A DNA stretch of 64,000 bases from Regnicoccus_A sp014224355 (lineage in GTDB: Bacteria; Cyanobacteriota; Cyanobacteriia; PCC-6307; Cyanobiaceae), in contig NZ_CP154799.1 in assembly GCF_050920705.1 (NCBI RefSeq), forward strand, positions 1-64,000. The letters run 5' to 3'. Within the stretch, counting starts at the first letter, position 1; each line of letters starts with the position of its first letter. This document shows, one piece after another, positions 12,096 to 21,239 of this stretch. The notes below the pieces were generated by a model. The model searched no databases. It was not told where the DNA came from and worked only from the letters and a program-made list of their open reading frames with translations. A program made the translations under genes and the position numbers.

Positions 12096-13844
12096 CTAAG
12101 GGGAGAGGGGCGCGGCCCCATCAGGCGCACGCACCTCAGATTGACAGGCCGGGGAGAGAGGTTGGGGCTCGATCGGAATCTGGGTGGTGGGATCGAGCTG
12201 GGGCTTGCTGGAAGGGAGGCTGGGGGGCTGGCAGAAGGCCACCTGATCCATCCCGGTGCGGCGCCTCAGCTCAGCCAGCCGTCGGTTGTAGTCGGTCACG
12301 GCGCGGGCGTAGCTGACCTCCGCCTGGGTGAGGTCCCTCTGGCTGTCGACCACCTCCCGCTGGGTGGTGACCCCCGCCTGGAAGCGCAGCCGAGCCAGCC
12401 GCAGGGCTTCCCGCGACGAGATCACCGCCCGGGAGGTGGTGGTGATGTCGCGGTTGTTCTGAAGCAACTGGTAGAAGCTGGATTCCACCTCCAGGCGAAT
12501 CTGATCGCGACGGTCGGCGAAGTTGAAGCGCTGCTGTTCGGCCGCCTGCTTCTGCTGGCGGTACTGGGCGGCGGCCCGGCCGCCGTCGAAGAGGTTCCAG
12601 CTGAGGTTGAGGCCCACGGTGTTGTCGACCCCGTAGGTGTAGCTGCCCATGTTGATCGGCAGATCCACCGGGACACCCGTCTGCCCGTTGCTGCGATCCC
12701 AGCCGAAGTTGTTGACGATGCTCAGGAAGGGCTGCACCGCGCCGATCGCCGCATTGGCATTGCTGTTGGCAATCGAGATCTGCAGGATGACCTGATCGAG
12801 TTCCTCTCGGAAGGCATAGGCCGCCACGATGCTCTCCTGCAGCGAAGGCATCCAGGTGCCCAGCACCCGCGCCGGTTCCTTGGCGGTGGGGGTGACGTTC
12901 TGGGGAAGATCGAGCAGGGAGGCCAGAGCGCGACGGGACACCGACTGCTCGGCCAGGGAGTTGGTGAGCAACTGCTGGTCGCGGGCCAGCTGGGTTTCCG
13001 CCTGGAGAACCTCCAGTTTGGTGGACACCCCGGCCTGGAAACGGGCCCTGGCATCCTTGAGGCTGACCAGTGACGCGCGCACGGATTCCTGACCGATCCG
13101 CACCCCTTCATCGGCAAACTGAAGGTTGAAGTACTGCTGGGCCGCCTGAAGGCGCAGATCGCGCAGGGCGATCAGGTATTGGTTCTGGGCCTGCTCGAAC
13201 TGATCACGAGCCGCTGAGATCTGAGGGACCCGCTGGGGGTTGATCAGATCCCAGTTGATCCCGATGTTCATGTTGGCCCCGAGGATCTGGCCCCTGGTGC
13301 GCGACTCGGGCGTGGCGAAAGGGCCCGTGGCATCGGCGTTGTAACGAAACCGATAGCTGTTGGTCAGGGCCGGGAAGGCGCTGCCGGTGGACAGGTTGAT
13401 GTTGGGATACCAGGAGGCAATCTGGGCCCGCAGATTGGATTTCGCCTGTTCCACCTGTGAGGCCACCGCCTTGAGGTTGGGGTTGTTGGTCTCGGCCAGG
13501 GTCTCCACCTCCTGCAGACCCAGAGGGCGCAGTTGCTGGATCTTCACCTGGGCCGGCCTGATGGGCAGGGCCAGGGAGGGTGGAGAAGCCAGGGGCTGCA
13601 GATCAGGCTCGAGTTCCGTGGCCGCCGGTGGCAGAACGGTGGGATCCGACTTGGGCCGGTTTCCCTTGACTTCCGGGGCCAGCGGAATCGGCACCGAAGA
13701 CGCCGAAGGGATCTCAGCAGGCTCGGCCGGGGCAGGCGCTGGTGCGGACTCCTGGGCCCGGCTCACCCCCTGAAGGCCGGGGACGAGCACCATCCCCGCG
13801 AGGGCTGCAGAAGCAAGGAAGGAGCGACGCACACCGGAACTCAT
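12096..13844 (-). CDS. tolC: TolC-family outer-membrane efflux protein
   Basis: Outer-membrane channel for drug and protein export, 582 residues. A signal peptide (SFLASAALAGMVLVPGLQGVSRAQ) is followed by a Pro/Ala-rich linker of about 80 residues. Two OEP repeats with long helices then follow, for example NPNLKAVASQVEQAKSNLRAQIASW near 115-140 and the second copy near 345-520. The motif AGVSTKLEVLQAETQLA in repeat one is mirrored by AGVTTQREVVDSQRDLTQA in repeat two. It partners with inner-membrane pumps encoded elsewhere. The upstream radical-SAM gene ends 14 bases before its start, suggesting co-transcription. Confidence 0.92.
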   Translation of the reverse strand: MSSGVRRSFLASAALAGMVLVPGLQGVSRAQESAPAPAPAEPAEIPSASSVPIPLAPEVKGNRPKSDPTVLPPAATELEPDLQPLASPPSLALPIRPAQVKIQQLRPLGLQEVETLAETNNPNLKAVASQVEQAKSNLRAQIASWYPNINLSTGSAFPALTNSYRFRYNADATGPFATPESRTRGQILGANMNIGINWDLINPQRVPQISAARDQFEQAQNQYLIALRDLRLQAAQQYFNLQFADEGVRIGQESVRASLVSLKDARARFQAGVSTKLEVLQAETQLARDQQLLTNSLAEQSVSRRALASLLDLPQNVTPTAKEPARVLGTWMPSLQESIVAAYAFREELDQVILQISIANSNANAAIGAVQPFLSIVNNFGWDRSNGQTGVPVDLPINMGSYTYGVDNTVGLNLSWNLFDGGRAAAQYRQQKQAAEQQRFNFADRRDQIRLEVESSFYQLLQNNRDITTTSRAVISSREALRLARLRFQAGVTTQREVVDSQRDLTQAEVSYARAVTDYNRRLAELRRRTGMDQVAFCQPPSLPSSKPQLDPTTQIPIEPQPLSPACQSEVRAPDGAAPLSP

Positions 13845-13858
13845 GAATAGTGACGAGC

Positions 13859-15250
13859 TTAAAGATCCGTGGACGGCCTGCCGAGGCAGGCGGCCACGAA
13901 ATCATCCGCCCCCTCCACCAGGCGAATCGAAGCGGGCAACCGCTGCTGGAGATCCTCCAGGCTGAGGTCGTCGAGAAAGACCGGCTCGCCTTGCCGCAGC
14001 ATCACCGAGGGGAGCAGCAGCTGCTCCCCCAGGTCATGACCCTCCAGACCGGTCAGCAGATCGGAGCCTGTAAGCAGGCCGGTGACCACCTGCTCCTGCC
14101 CCCAGTAGGGACTGGGCAGCCCATACAGCCTCAGGCTCAGGCCTTCAACGGCATTGAGGCGATCGACCACCGGCTGGAGAGCCTCGGCGACGAGGGCCCC
14201 GACGACCCAGCTGAGTCTTCGGGGCCCTCGTGGAAGGCGGCGAGGCAGGCGGCTGGTGGCCTCATCCAGAGCCTCGAGAAAAGCGCGAATGCTGCCGACG
14301 CCATTCTCCTGCTGGGGCAGATCCTCATAGCTCTCGCGCTCCGGCAGAGGCTGACCAGCCATCAGGTACCACTCATCGGAGAGCCAGGCGAAACGGCTGC
14401 TGAAGGCCGCATGGAAGCGCTCCTGCAGGGGCTCCACCTGCGCGATCACCCTCCGGGCGCAGGCGCGGTCGACCGGCACCAGCCCATCCCCCGGGGGACG
14501 AAAGCGGGTCAGCCCCACGGGCACCACGGCGGCGGAGAGGACCGCCGGCCAGTCGCCGGCGGCGAAGCGGGCCAGATCCAGAAGCGTTCGCTCCAGAGCC
14601 GGTCCGTCATTCACCCCCGGGCAGACCACCACCTGGGCATGAATCTGCAGCCGGCGCTCGGCGAACCAGCCCAGCTGCTCGAGCAACAGGCCGGCACGGG
14701 GGTTCACCAGCAGCCGCCGGCGCAGCTCGGGATCGGTGGCATGAACCGAGACGAACAGGGGGGAGAGCCGCTGCTGCTCGATCCGCTGCCAGTCCGCGGG
14801 GGTGAGGTTGGTGAGGGTCAGGTAGGAGCCGTAAAGGAAGCTCAGGCGGTAGTCGTCGTCTTTGACATAGAGGCTCTGGCGCCGCCCGGGGGGCTGCTGA
14901 TCGATGAAACAGAAGGCGCAGTGGTTGTTGCACTGGCGCAGCCCATCAAAGAGGGCCTCGGTGAAGGCAAGCCCCAGTCCGTCATCGGGATCCTTCTCCA
15001 ACTCGAGGTGGTGGCGGGTGCCATCGGGATCCTCCACCTCCAGGCTCAGTTCCTCCTCTCCCACCAGCACCTGAAGATCGATCAGATCGCGGGGCCGTTT
15101 ACCGTTGATGCTGATCAGCCGGTCACCAGGCTGGAACCCCAGCTCCTCCCCGATGGATCCAGGCTCCACCGTGGCCACCACGGCGGGCTGGGGCGGGCGG
15201 GCTGAATCCACAGGGGCCAGAGGCAGGCCTGCGGAGGGTTCGTTCCACAC
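13859..15250 (-). CDS. DUF512 / TIGR03279-type putative radical SAM protein with PDZ domain
   Basis: A 463-residue protein of a family found in all cyanobacteria and in some Firmicutes. A PDZ-like domain (EPGSIGEELGFQPGDRLISING, about 30-50) is followed by the cysteine cluster CNNHCAFCF near 107-115, which looks like a CX3CX2C iron-sulfur/radical SAM motif. The DUF512 part with FVSVHATDPELRRRLL follows. No reaction is known for the family. It is flanked by uppP and tolC on the same strand. Confidence 0.88.
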   Translation of the reverse strand: MWNEPSAGLPLAPVDSARPPQPAVVATVEPGSIGEELGFQPGDRLISINGKRPRDLIDLQVLVGEEELSLEVEDPDGTRHHLELEKDPDDGLGLAFTEALFDGLRQCNNHCAFCFIDQQPPGRRQSLYVKDDDYRLSFLYGSYLTLTNLTPADWQRIEQQRLSPLFVSVHATDPELRRRLLVNPRAGLLLEQLGWFAERRLQIHAQVVVCPGVNDGPALERTLLDLARFAAGDWPAVLSAAVVPVGLTRFRPPGDGLVPVDRACARRVIAQVEPLQERFHAAFSSRFAWLSDEWYLMAGQPLPERESYEDLPQQENGVGSIRAFLEALDEATSRLPRRLPRGPRRLSWVVGALVAEALQPVVDRLNAVEGLSLRLYGLPSPYWGQEQVVTGLLTGSDLLTGLEGHDLGEQLLLPSVMLRQGEPVFLDDLSLEDLQQRLPASIRLVEGADDFVAACLGRPSTDL

Positions 15251-15296
15251 GGAAGAGACTGGAAGCAGTGACCCTCAGTGTGGGCGGCAGCAGGCC

Positions 15297-16169
15297 TCAG
15301 GTGGCGGCCGGACCCATCCGCCAGACCCAGAGCAGCAGCACAAGGCCGAACACCAACCGGTAGATCACGAAGATCCAGGTGCTGTGCGTCTGCAGGAAGC
15401 GCAGCAGCCAGGCGATCGCCAGCCAGGAGACCAGGGCGGCCGAGGCAATGCCGATCAGCAGGGGAACCGGACCCAGGCTGGCGCCTTCGGTGAAGGCCGA
15501 CTTCAGTTCCACCAGTCCGGCCAGGGTGATCGCCGGAATCCCGAGCAGAAAGGAGAACCGTGCCGCCGCCGCCCGCTGCCAGCCGTCGAAGAGTGAAGCG
15601 GTGAGGGTGCTCCCGGAGCGCGACACGCCAGGGATCACCGCCAGGGCCTGGGCGATCCCCACCAGCAGGCCGTCGATCGGGCGCACCTGGGGCAGATCCC
15701 TGCGGCGGCGACCCACCCGCTCAGCCGCAGCCAGGAGCAGGGCCATCACGATCGAGACCAAGGCGATCGAGACGATTCCGCGCAGGGCTGACTGCTCGTA
15801 GTCCGGCCAGAGGGTTTTGATCGCCAGGCCCGCCAGCACGATCGGCAGGGTGCCGATGGCCATGGCCAGCCCCAGCCGGGCGGAGGGATCGCCCCACTGG
15901 CCCTGCCGGAAAGCGCGGCTGACGCCCGCCAGCACCTCCGCCAGGTCTTGGCGGAAGTAGACGAGCACCGCCGCGATGCTGCCCAGCTGGATCACCGCCG
16001 TGACAGCCACCCCCGGATCGCCCCAGCCGAGCAGCACCGGCACCACCTTGAGATGCGCTGTGCTGCTGATCGGCAGGAATTCAGTGAGGCCCTGCACGAT
16101 GCCGAGCACCAGGGCATGCCAGCAGGCCTCCAGAAAACCTGGAACCGGGGTGGACAGGGCAGGGCCCAT
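15297..16169 (-). CDS. uppP: Undecaprenyl-diphosphatase (UppP/BacA)
   Basis: Integral membrane phosphatase that recycles undecaprenyl-PP, the lipid carrier for peptidoglycan and O-antigen; overexpression gives bacitracin resistance. The N-terminal signature GIVQGLTEFLPISSTAHL contains the active-site Glu and Ser residues, and the second motif GVSRSGSTLTASL is intact. About eight TM segments and 290 residues match the family. It is the first gene of the minus-strand run, diverging from the DUF3120 gene by 32 bases. Confidence 0.95.
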   Translation of the reverse strand: MGPALSTPVPGFLEACWHALVLGIVQGLTEFLPISSTAHLKVVPVLLGWGDPGVAVTAVIQLGSIAAVLVYFRQDLAEVLAGVSRAFRQGQWGDPSARLGLAMAIGTLPIVLAGLAIKTLWPDYEQSALRGIVSIALVSIVMALLLAAAERVGRRRRDLPQVRPIDGLLVGIAQALAVIPGVSRSGSTLTASLFDGWQRAAAARFSFLLGIPAITLAGLVELKSAFTEGASLGPVPLLIGIASAALVSWLAIAWLLRFLQTHSTWIFVIYRLVFGLVLLLWVWRMGPAAT

Positions 16170-16201
16170 GCGCGTGGTGGCGCGGCGGAATCTGTGACCC
16201 T

Positions 16202-17029
16202 ATGTCCGCCCGCCCGGCGGCTCCGCCACCAGCGTCCCTTAAGGTTGCATACCTTTCTTCACAGAACCTGGTGATCGGGGCTCACGCCAGACCTTCCACA
16301 GCTGCCCTGGTCACCGGGACTCTTGTGCTGTCCTGGCCTCCGTCGAGCTCGGCCCTGGAGGGTCCTCGAGCAGGAGCTGCGGAGGCCTTGTTGCAACGGG
16401 TGGCCTCAGCCCTGGTGGTGGTTCCGGTCTTTCTGCAAGCGCCCTGGGTCCGTCTGCACCCCTCGAGCGCCGTGCTGTTCACAGCCGTGCTCCTGGCCTC
16501 CGGGCTGCTGCTGGAGCTGCGGGGCAACGAGCGCTGGCGTTGTTTCGGCCCGCTGCTGGTGGGCTTCAGTGGCAGCTGGTTGGCCGGCTGTCTGTTCTGG
16601 GGCTGGTGCCGTCTGCATCCGGCCTGGCATCTTCCGATCGAGGCCTTCGCCCTTCCACTGGCCCTGGCCGGCCTGCAAGGCCGCTGGCGCAGCGCGGCCC
16701 TGTTCTACCTGGCTTCTCTGATGGGGACCGCCTGCACCGATGGGGCCATGGCCCTCACCGGGGTGATGACGCTCTGGCCGCAGGTGTTGAGCGCTCCACT
16801 GCTGGAGGCTCCGGCCCTGCTTCACCAGGCCGCCCTTGAGGTGCTTCGGCCAGCCCCCCTGGCTCTGATCCTGGTCATGGCAACGGGCCTGACGCTGCTC
16901 GCTCGCCGCATCAGCCGTGTAGGTCCTGGCGGTCGCCTGGCCGCGGCCACCCTGCTCACCACCCTGGTGGTGGATGGCCTGTTCCTGATCTGCGCACTGT
17001 TCAGCCCCCAGCTCAGCGGACTGGTCTGA
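16202..17029 (+). CDS. DUF3120 membrane protein
   Basis: Up to 275 residues with about seven hydrophobic helices. The segments VASALVVVPVFLQAPWVRL and ELRGNERWRCFGPLLVGFSGSWLAGCLFWGW match the cyanobacterial DUF3120 family, whose function is unknown. The N-terminal 60 residues, before the first helix, are less protein-like. The start could therefore be internal, such as a GTG near 16399 just before that helix. It precedes psbU on the same strand. Confidence 0.78.
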   Translation: MSARPAAPPPASLKVAYLSSQNLVIGAHARPSTAALVTGTLVLSWPPSSSALEGPRAGAAEALLQRVASALVVVPVFLQAPWVRLHPSSAVLFTAVLLASGLLLELRGNERWRCFGPLLVGFSGSWLAGCLFWGWCRLHPAWHLPIEAFALPLALAGLQGRWRSAALFYLASLMGTACTDGAMALTGVMTLWPQVLSAPLLEAPALLHQAALEVLRPAPLALILVMATGLTLLARRISRVGPGGRLAAATLLTTLVVDGLFLICALFSPQLSGLV

Positions 17030-17205
17030 GCAGGCCTGGCCAGGAGCGGCAAAGCCGGAATTGAAGAACTGCAAAAGCCTTGGCGCGGTTGGGGATGATC
17101 GGCTGACTCACCTGTAGCGTTGCCCCTGACCCTGCTCGGATCGCGTCCGAGTCAAGGCCTCCATCCACCGGCGATCCTCACGGATCCACACCTCGGAGAA
17201 CTGCA

Positions 17206-17583
17206 ATGAAACGGCTGGTTGCCTGGATGATGAGCGGCTTGCTGCTGGCCGGCCTGCTGATGTCCCTGCTCCTGCCTCCGGCTGTCCACGCGGAGGAACT
17301 CCGCAATGTGGCCGATGAGAAGATCGCGGCCCGCCAGGGGAAAGTGGATCTGAACAATTCCCCGGTGCGCAGCTTCCAGCAGTTTCCCGGGATGTATCCC
17401 ACTCTGGCCGGCAAGATCGTTCTCGGTGGTCCCTACGAGGAGATCGACGACGTACTCGGCCTTGATCTGACCGATCGGCAGAAGGAACTCTTTGACAAGT
17501 ACAAAGACAACTTCACAGTGACCCCACCCTCGATCGCCCTGAACGAGGGAGATGACCGCATCAATCCAGGCGTCTACCGCTGA
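17206..17583 (+). CDS. psbU: Photosystem II extrinsic protein PsbU (12 kDa)
   Basis: Lumenal subunit that stabilises the oxygen-evolving Mn4Ca cluster of photosystem II. A signal peptide (MKRLVAWMMSGLLLAGLLMS...AVHA) precedes the mature helix-hairpin-helix-like domain starting EELRNVADEK. The family motifs KVDLNNSPVRSFQQFPGMYP and IDDVLGLDLTDRQKEL are clear. GGAG precedes the ATG. A strong terminator follows 24 bases after the stop, so the gene is probably monocistronic. Confidence 0.97.
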   Translation: MKRLVAWMMSGLLLAGLLMSLLLPPAVHAEELRNVADEKIAARQGKVDLNNSPVRSFQQFPGMYPTLAGKIVLGGPYEEIDDVLGLDLTDRQKELFDKYKDNFTVTPPSIALNEGDDRINPGVYR

Positions 17584-17606
17584 CCCCCTAAAGTCTCGAA
17601 CCTCCG

Positions 17607-17635
17607 AAAGCCGTCGGTCTCCGGCGGCTTTTTTT
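17607..17635 (+). terminator. Terminator after psbU
   Basis: Stem AGCCGTCGG/CCGGCGGCT with a TCT loop, containing one G-T pair, followed by seven T. It lies between psbU and nadB. Confidence 0.88.
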
Positions 17636-17643
17636 GTGGCCCC

Positions 17644-19332
17644 ATGCCCTCGACGCCCCGCCCACACCCACCCCTGGCTTCGCGCTGGGATGTGGTGGTG
17701 GTCGGGGGTGGGGCCGCCGGGCTGATGGCCTGTCTGGAGCTGCCCGCCGAACTGTCGGTGCTGCTGCTCAGCAAGGAGCGGGGACCCCGCACAGCCAGCC
17801 GCTGGGCTCAGGGGGGCATCGCTGCGGTGACCCGGGCGGAAGACAGTCTGGAAAGCCATCGGGACGACACCCTGCGGGCGGGAGCAGGACTCTGCGACCC
17901 CGACGCCGTCGCTCTGCTCGTTCAGCAGGCTCCGGCCTGCGTTGAACGGTTGCTGGGGCTGGGCATGGCCTTCGACCGTGACGGCAGCGGACTGAGCACC
18001 ACCCTGGAGGCGGCCCACAGCCATCGGCGGGTCCTCCACGCCCAGGACCGCACCGGAGGGGCTCTGGTCGATGCGCTGGAGCGGGAGGTGTTGCGTCGCC
18101 CGGGCCTTGAGCAGCGCAAGGGGCTGATGGCGCTTCAGATCTGGGTCGAGCGGGGGCGTTGCCTCGGCCTCCAGGTGCTGGAGAACGACCAGGTGCGCTG
18201 GTTGCGCGCCGGAGCCGTGGTGCTGGCCAGCGGCGGCGGTGGCCACCTGTTCGAGAAAACCACCAATCCCTCCCAGGCCACCGGCGATGGGGTGGCCATG
18301 GCCTGGAGAGCCGGAGCTGCCATCCGCGACCTGGAATTCGTCCAGTTCCACCCCACGGCCCTGATGCTGCCGGGGGCCCCCCACTTCCTGATCTCGGAAG
18401 CGGTGCGGGGGGAAGGGGCCCGCCTGATCGACGCCCATGGCCGCAGTCCGGTGCTCAGCCTGGCCAACGGGGATCTCGCCCCACGCGACCAGGTCAGCCG
18501 AGCCCTGGTACGAACGATGCAGGCCCAGGGCGTGGACCACCTCTGGCTCGACCTCCGCCCGGTGGGACAGGAGCGGCTGAACCATCAGTTTCCAACCATC
18601 CTGCGCCGCTGCCGCGAGCTGGGTCTGGAGCCCAGCGCTGCTCCGATCCCGGTGGCGCCGGCCGCCCATTACTGGATGGGGGGTGTGAGCACCGACCTCA
18701 GGGCCGCCACCACCGTTCCAGGTCTGTACGCCGTGGGTGAAGTGGCCTGCACGGGCGTGCATGGCGCCAATCGCCTGGCCAGCAATTCATTGATGGAATG
18801 CCTCGTCTTCGCCGGACAACTGCGGCAGATGTCCATCCCAGCGCAGGAAACCCCCACCCGCAGATCTCCCAGGTCGACCAACACCGCTGGAGAGCTGCAG
18901 CCTCTTGTTCAGAACCACCCCCCGGGGAGCGGGCCGCTGGCGCAGTGCGAGCAGCTGCGCCAGCTCTGCTGGCGGGTGGCGGGGGTCGAACGCCGGGAGC
19001 GGGAGCTGCATGAGGCCCAGCAGGTGATCCGTCACCAGCGGCAGGAGCTGGAAGGGCAGGCCTGGATCCAGGCGCTGGAGCAGCTCGAGCCGGGGGATCA
19101 ACTCAGCCTGGGGTCGGGAGGCGGAGGACTCCTGCGCCCCCTGCACGACCTGCGCCAGCTGCTCACCCTGGCGGATCTGCTGGTGGAGGCGGCTTTGTTC
19201 CGGCGCGAGAGCCGCGGTGGCCACTACCGCACCGACAGGCCAGCCCCGCAGCCCTTCTGGCGGCGGCACTCGCTGCAGCGGCGAGGGGAGGCGACCCACA
19301 CCAGCCCGCTGCGCGAGGGAGGCTCAGGCTGA
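17644..19332 (+). CDS. nadB: L-aspartate oxidase (NadB)
   Basis: FAD enzyme that oxidises aspartate to iminoaspartate, the first step of de novo NAD synthesis; NadA takes the product. The FAD-binding VVVVGGGAAGLMA lies at about 19-31, followed by ASRWAQGGIAA, the QFHPTAL substrate loop, the EAVRGEGARL arginine, and HYWMGGVSTD. The C-terminal succinate-dehydrogenase-like helices are present. The length of 562 residues is slightly above the usual 520-550. ATG 17644 begins 8 bases after the psbU terminator. It converges with the VKOR gene 39 bases on; no terminator is evident there. Confidence 0.94.
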   Translation: MPSTPRPHPPLASRWDVVVVGGGAAGLMACLELPAELSVLLLSKERGPRTASRWAQGGIAAVTRAEDSLESHRDDTLRAGAGLCDPDAVALLVQQAPACVERLLGLGMAFDRDGSGLSTTLEAAHSHRRVLHAQDRTGGALVDALEREVLRRPGLEQRKGLMALQIWVERGRCLGLQVLENDQVRWLRAGAVVLASGGGGHLFEKTTNPSQATGDGVAMAWRAGAAIRDLEFVQFHPTALMLPGAPHFLISEAVRGEGARLIDAHGRSPVLSLANGDLAPRDQVSRALVRTMQAQGVDHLWLDLRPVGQERLNHQFPTILRRCRELGLEPSAAPIPVAPAAHYWMGGVSTDLRAATTVPGLYAVGEVACTGVHGANRLASNSLMECLVFAGQLRQMSIPAQETPTRRSPRSTNTAGELQPLVQNHPPGSGPLAQCEQLRQLCWRVAGVERRERELHEAQQVIRHQRQELEGQAWIQALEQLEPGDQLSLGSGGGGLLRPLHDLRQLLTLADLLVEAALFRRESRGGHYRTDRPAPQPFWRRHSLQRRGEATHTSPLREGGSG

Positions 19333-19371
19333 GGGCAGATTTCTCCCCGGCCACGGCGCAAGCTCCTGGCC

Positions 19372-20292
19372 TCAGAGCTTGCCCTTGAACCCGCTCAGCT
19401 CGGCCAGGCTGGCCAGGGATTTGACCCCGGAATCGAGCTTGCCATTGATGTCCCATGTGGGGAAACCCTCCAGGTTCTTGCGGTCGCAGAGCGCTTTCTG
19501 GTTGTTCACCCCATCGGCGGCACACTCGATCACCTTCAGATTCGCCGAGGCCTCCTTGCCGAAGAGTTCCTTCTGCTCATGGCAGTGGGGGCACCAGTAG
19601 GCGCTGTACATCACCGCACCGGACTGGGTGAGGTGCTCAGCAAGGGCCAGGGTGGACGGGGTGCTGACGGAGGTGACGGGGGGGGGCATGCCGGGAGTGT
19701 TCAGGGCGGCAGGACGATCGACGGAGGCGGCCCAGCCGAGCCCCACCAGACCTACCAGCAAGGCCACCAGCACGCCGCGGAAGACCAGCTGGCCGCGGTC
19801 GTCCCACTGGCCTCCGATCAGGCTGAGCACGAACAGGCTCAGGCTGAGCACAGCCGAGAGCACACAGAAGAAACAGAAGGCCTTGATCTTGAACACCAGC
19901 AGCCCCATCAGGAGCAGGCTGAACACCGCCATTCCGCCGCTGAGCAGGAACAGCCCCCACCAGCTGCGCTCCGCGATGGCCGTGCGGGCCTCGCCCTTGA
20001 GAACCAGTGGCAGCACGGCCAGCACCAGCACCGTGGTGTAGGCGAGGAAGCCAAACAGCGAGAGCGGCTGGCCGAACAGACTGCCCCAGACGCTGTTGAG
20101 CACCTTGTCACAGCCTTCAGCGCCTCCGGGGCAGCTGAGTGGACCGATCAGCCCCCAGCGCTTGAGGGTGATCGCGCCGGTGTCGATCGCACCGATCGTG
20201 GCCAGAACAGCCATCACCACCCGAACCCAGCGCAAACCGGGGTCGGAACGTCGACGGCTGCTCAGACGACTGCTCAATCGGGTGGTGGTCAC
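19372..20292 (-). CDS. Vitamin K epoxide reductase (VKOR) fused to a thioredoxin-like domain
   Basis: Membrane enzyme that makes protein disulfide bonds using quinone, the cyanobacterial counterpart of DsbB plus a DsbA-like partner. Four TM helices carry the paired cysteines (CPGGAEGC loop, then the active CFFC in KAFCFFCVLSA). A lumenal or periplasmic thioredoxin-like domain with YWCPHCHEQKELFG follows at about 235-306. All redox cysteines are present, and the length of 306 residues matches the family. Its start overlaps the btpA stop by four bases, suggesting co-expression with this photosystem I assembly gene. Confidence 0.94.
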   Translation of the reverse strand: MTTTRLSSRLSSRRRSDPGLRWVRVVMAVLATIGAIDTGAITLKRWGLIGPLSCPGGAEGCDKVLNSVWGSLFGQPLSLFGFLAYTTVLVLAVLPLVLKGEARTAIAERSWWGLFLLSGGMAVFSLLLMGLLVFKIKAFCFFCVLSAVLSLSLFVLSLIGGQWDDRGQLVFRGVLVALLVGLVGLGWAASVDRPAALNTPGMPPPVTSVSTPSTLALAEHLTQSGAVMYSAYWCPHCHEQKELFGKEASANLKVIECAADGVNNQKALCDRKNLEGFPTWDINGKLDSGVKSLASLAELSGFKGKL

Positions 20293-21125
20293 GGCAGGGG
20301 CTGAAGCTGGGCCGATTGTGGCAGCATCCGTTGCAGGTTTCGCACCCGCTCCGGGTCGACGGGCTGGGCGATCTGACCATGGCGCTTGAGGGCCGTGCCG
20401 ACGATCACACCATCACAGCCGGCTGTGAGCCTTTGCAGCGACAAAGGAGTGGCCCCGCTGCCGATCAACACCGGAGCGCCGGCCGCGGCCGCCCTGGCCT
20501 GCTCGACATCGGCGGGATCCGTGGGCCTGCCGGTGCCCGTGCCCGAGACGATCACCCCATCGGCCCCGCCCCGCTCGAGCACATCGCTCACCGCCTCGGC
20601 CATCGACAGTGGAGCCAGAGGGGCGCCGTGCTTGACCAGCACATCGGCCAGGATCCGCACCGAGTCAGCCCCCAGCAGCCGTCGCCGGCGCAGCAGCTCG
20701 GCAGCCACCCCCTCGATCAGCCCCTGATCGGTGACCGCGGCACCACTGAGAACATTCACCCTCAGGAAACGGGCGCCACTGGCCTGGGCGATCGCCAGGG
20801 CAGCCAGGGCGTCGTTGCGCAGCACATTGATGCCCACCGGAAGCGCCGTGGCCCGCACGACCGCCAGGGCCATCCGGGTCATGGCCGCCACCGTTTCGGG
20901 AGGCACCGATCCCCGCCAGAAGGGCACATCCCCGAAGTTCTCGACGATCAGGCCATCGGCGCCACCGGCGACGTAGGCCTCGACATCGGCAAGGGCCGCT
21001 GCCTCCACAGCCCCCAGATCCCCAGACCAGCTGGGCGAACCGGGCAGGGGGCCCAGGTGAACGACACCGATCAGAGCGCAGGGCTGGGGGAACAGCTCGC
21101 GCCAGCGGGCGCCGGGGGTGTGCAT
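20289..21125 (-). CDS. btpA: BtpA family protein, photosystem I biogenesis
   Basis: BtpA is a thylakoid-associated TIM-barrel-like protein needed for stable photosystem I reaction centres in Synechocystis. The sequence GVVHLGPLPGSPSW near the N-terminus, GGADGLIVENFGDVPF and ADGVIVSGTGTGRPTD are the family signatures. Start ATG 21125 was chosen because it places MHTPGARWRELFP just before the first strand; an upstream in-frame ATG at 21173 adds 16 poorly conserved residues. Translationally coupled to the downstream VKOR gene. Confidence 0.92.
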   Translation of the reverse strand: MHTPGARWRELFPQPCALIGVVHLGPLPGSPSWSGDLGAVEAAALADVEAYVAGGADGLIVENFGDVPFWRGSVPPETVAAMTRMALAVVRATALPVGINVLRNDALAALAIAQASGARFLRVNVLSGAAVTDQGLIEGVAAELLRRRRLLGADSVRILADVLVKHGAPLAPLSMAEAVSDVLERGGADGVIVSGTGTGRPTDPADVEQARAAAAGAPVLIGSGATPLSLQRLTAGCDGVIVGTALKRHGQIAQPVDPERVRNLQRMLPQSAQLQPLP

Positions 21126-21239
21126 GGCAGGGGCGGCACGATGGTGGAAGGCCAGGCCATAGCACCCGAACATCCCATAGGGTGATGGATCGGCCTGAAG
21201 GGTTCAACCCACGGTCACGGTTTTCGACCATCGCAACCC

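Noticed and set aside
13850..15205. 451-residue plus-strand frame
   Set aside because: Antisense of the DUF512 radical SAM gene, which has clear motifs on the minus strand.
17152..18762. 536-residue minus-strand frame
   Set aside because: Covers psbU and nadB antisense; Gln/Gly/His-rich without domains.
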